Origin: Symbiodinium natans
Taxonomy: Eukaryota; Sar; Dinophyceae; Suessiales; Symbiodiniaceae
Length of the DNA: 64,000 nt
NCBI GenBank assembly: GCA_905221605.1
Contig: CAJNDS010000313.1
Location: forward strand, 478,478 to 542,477
Reading direction: 5' to 3'
Made by a program: the position numbers and the translations under genes. This document shows positions 63,237 to 64,000 of this stretch, piece by piece (position 1 is the stretch's first letter; every line of letters begins with the position of its first letter). The notes under the pieces were generated by a model, which was not told the origin of the DNA, did not search any database, and saw only the letters and a list, made by a program, of their open reading frames with translations.

Positions 63237-64000
63237 CATATACATTTAACAAAGCAAGTACAAATTGTGCTTAAATTTTGAAGTGATACTGAAGAATCAT
63301 TTTGAAAGACTATTCCTATAGTAGACTTTTGCACAGCACGTTAGATGCGGCAAATAATCTAGAGAGCCCTCTACTGCACTATTAACAATTTCCTAATAAC
63401 TTATAAACCAATCCATAGGACAAAGAGCCTTAAACTCAGATATTATATATATATATACATATATATGTATATATAGTAATAATAATCATCATTTTTGTCG
63501 ATGGGAATTTGTTATCCCATCTTATCATACAAATTTATATATCTTGAATGATGAGTTTAAATATGCTTAAAGCAAAATACTAGAAAATCCAACAAATAAC
63601 ACGCTTGGAACTCTTACAGAAGCTCCTCTTAGTAAAGGGAACAAGATAAATTACAAGATATTTACGTATGGGCAAACTCTGCTAGATTTGACATACAATG
63701 CAAATTACCTCAAAAAATGGGCAAGTATAGAAGATCTATATTAGAAGAAACAGCTAGAACAATAGCTAGCTTAGAAGTCATACTATTAAACCAACCCTGC
63801 ATGAAGGAAAGCAAATATCAAGCCATAACGGTAGGCACCCTATGATACAAAGATTTTCCAATAAAGTCGCTTTGATTTTTATACATAGTGATTGTGGATT
63901 TTTCATAGCGCAGATTTTTATCACATCTGTCTCACTGAAACACACTAGTCAGCAAAAGCTTTCGCAAAATATGAGCACCGTGTGGTCTTGCTTGTGGGGG

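Larger units (their letters stand above)
62340..64000. other. AT-rich telomere-free segment
   Basis: About 1.66 kb with markedly lower GC, no CCCTAAA arrays and a TA microsatellite (63443-63478). It contains a degenerate tandem repeat (62490-62780) and short frames on both strands. It may be the edge of a large insertion or a different chromatin compartment. Confidence 0.7.

Noticed and set aside
1-64000. Dinoflagellate spliced-leader gene or relic
   Set aside because: I looked by eye for TTTTGGCTCAAG and found no match; partial resemblances such as GGATTTTGGCTTACC near 12820 (minus) lack the rest.

Overview
The window is eukaryotic nuclear DNA, most likely from a dinoflagellate. Evidence: pervasive plant-type telomere-like repeats (CCCTAAA/TTTAGGG), low gene density, sense-strand coding fragments with AG|G at both exon edges, non-LTR and tyrosine-recombinase elements of the kind seen in dinoflagellate genomes, and many short inverted-repeat elements. 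The species cannot be named from the sequence. It is not a chromosome end, because arrays lie in both orientations and are separated by unique sequence across about 62 kb.

Layout. From about 0.3 to 62.3 kb, hundreds of short CCCTAAA or TTTAGGG arrays alternate with 60-200 bp GC-rich islands. Many islands read as protein on the + strand, and the best ones are bounded by AG|G and are whole numbers of codons. Ordered along the + strand, several resemble consecutive blocks of the C-terminal half of VPS13 bridge-like lipid-transfer proteins: SHR-BD-like blocks at 15.2, 16.3 and 17.5 kb, a GIGIS block at 43.7 kb, an RELLFF block at 51.0 kb and a QIDNQ block at 53.4 kb. My reading is that much of the window is one very large + strand gene (possibly more than one) whose introns are built from telomere-like repeats and small inverted-repeat elements. 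Exon coordinates are hand-derived and individually uncertain.

Insertions. A nearly intact non-LTR retrotransposon lies at about 18.2-24.8 kb: ORF1, a 0.65 kb GT microsatellite, and ORF2 with endonuclease, reverse transcriptase and a CCHC motif. A decayed tyrosine-recombinase element follows at about 25.5-27.95 kb. A Copia-type RNase H fragment lies at 48.9-49.3 kb. At least eight families of short elements with terminal inverted repeats recur through the introns, one flanked by a 24 bp direct duplication.

Other structures: a 0.65 kb array of the variant repeat TTTAGGGGG at 33.6-34.3 kb; a head-to-head telomere-repeat junction at 11.39 kb; a 1.3 kb palindrome with an AT-rich core at 44.8-46.15 kb; a 1.5 kb telomere-free unique segment at 37.4-38.9 kb; and an AT-rich, telomere-free right end from 62.34 kb with a degenerate tandem repeat. 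No rRNA, tRNA, CRISPR array or spliced-leader gene was recognised.
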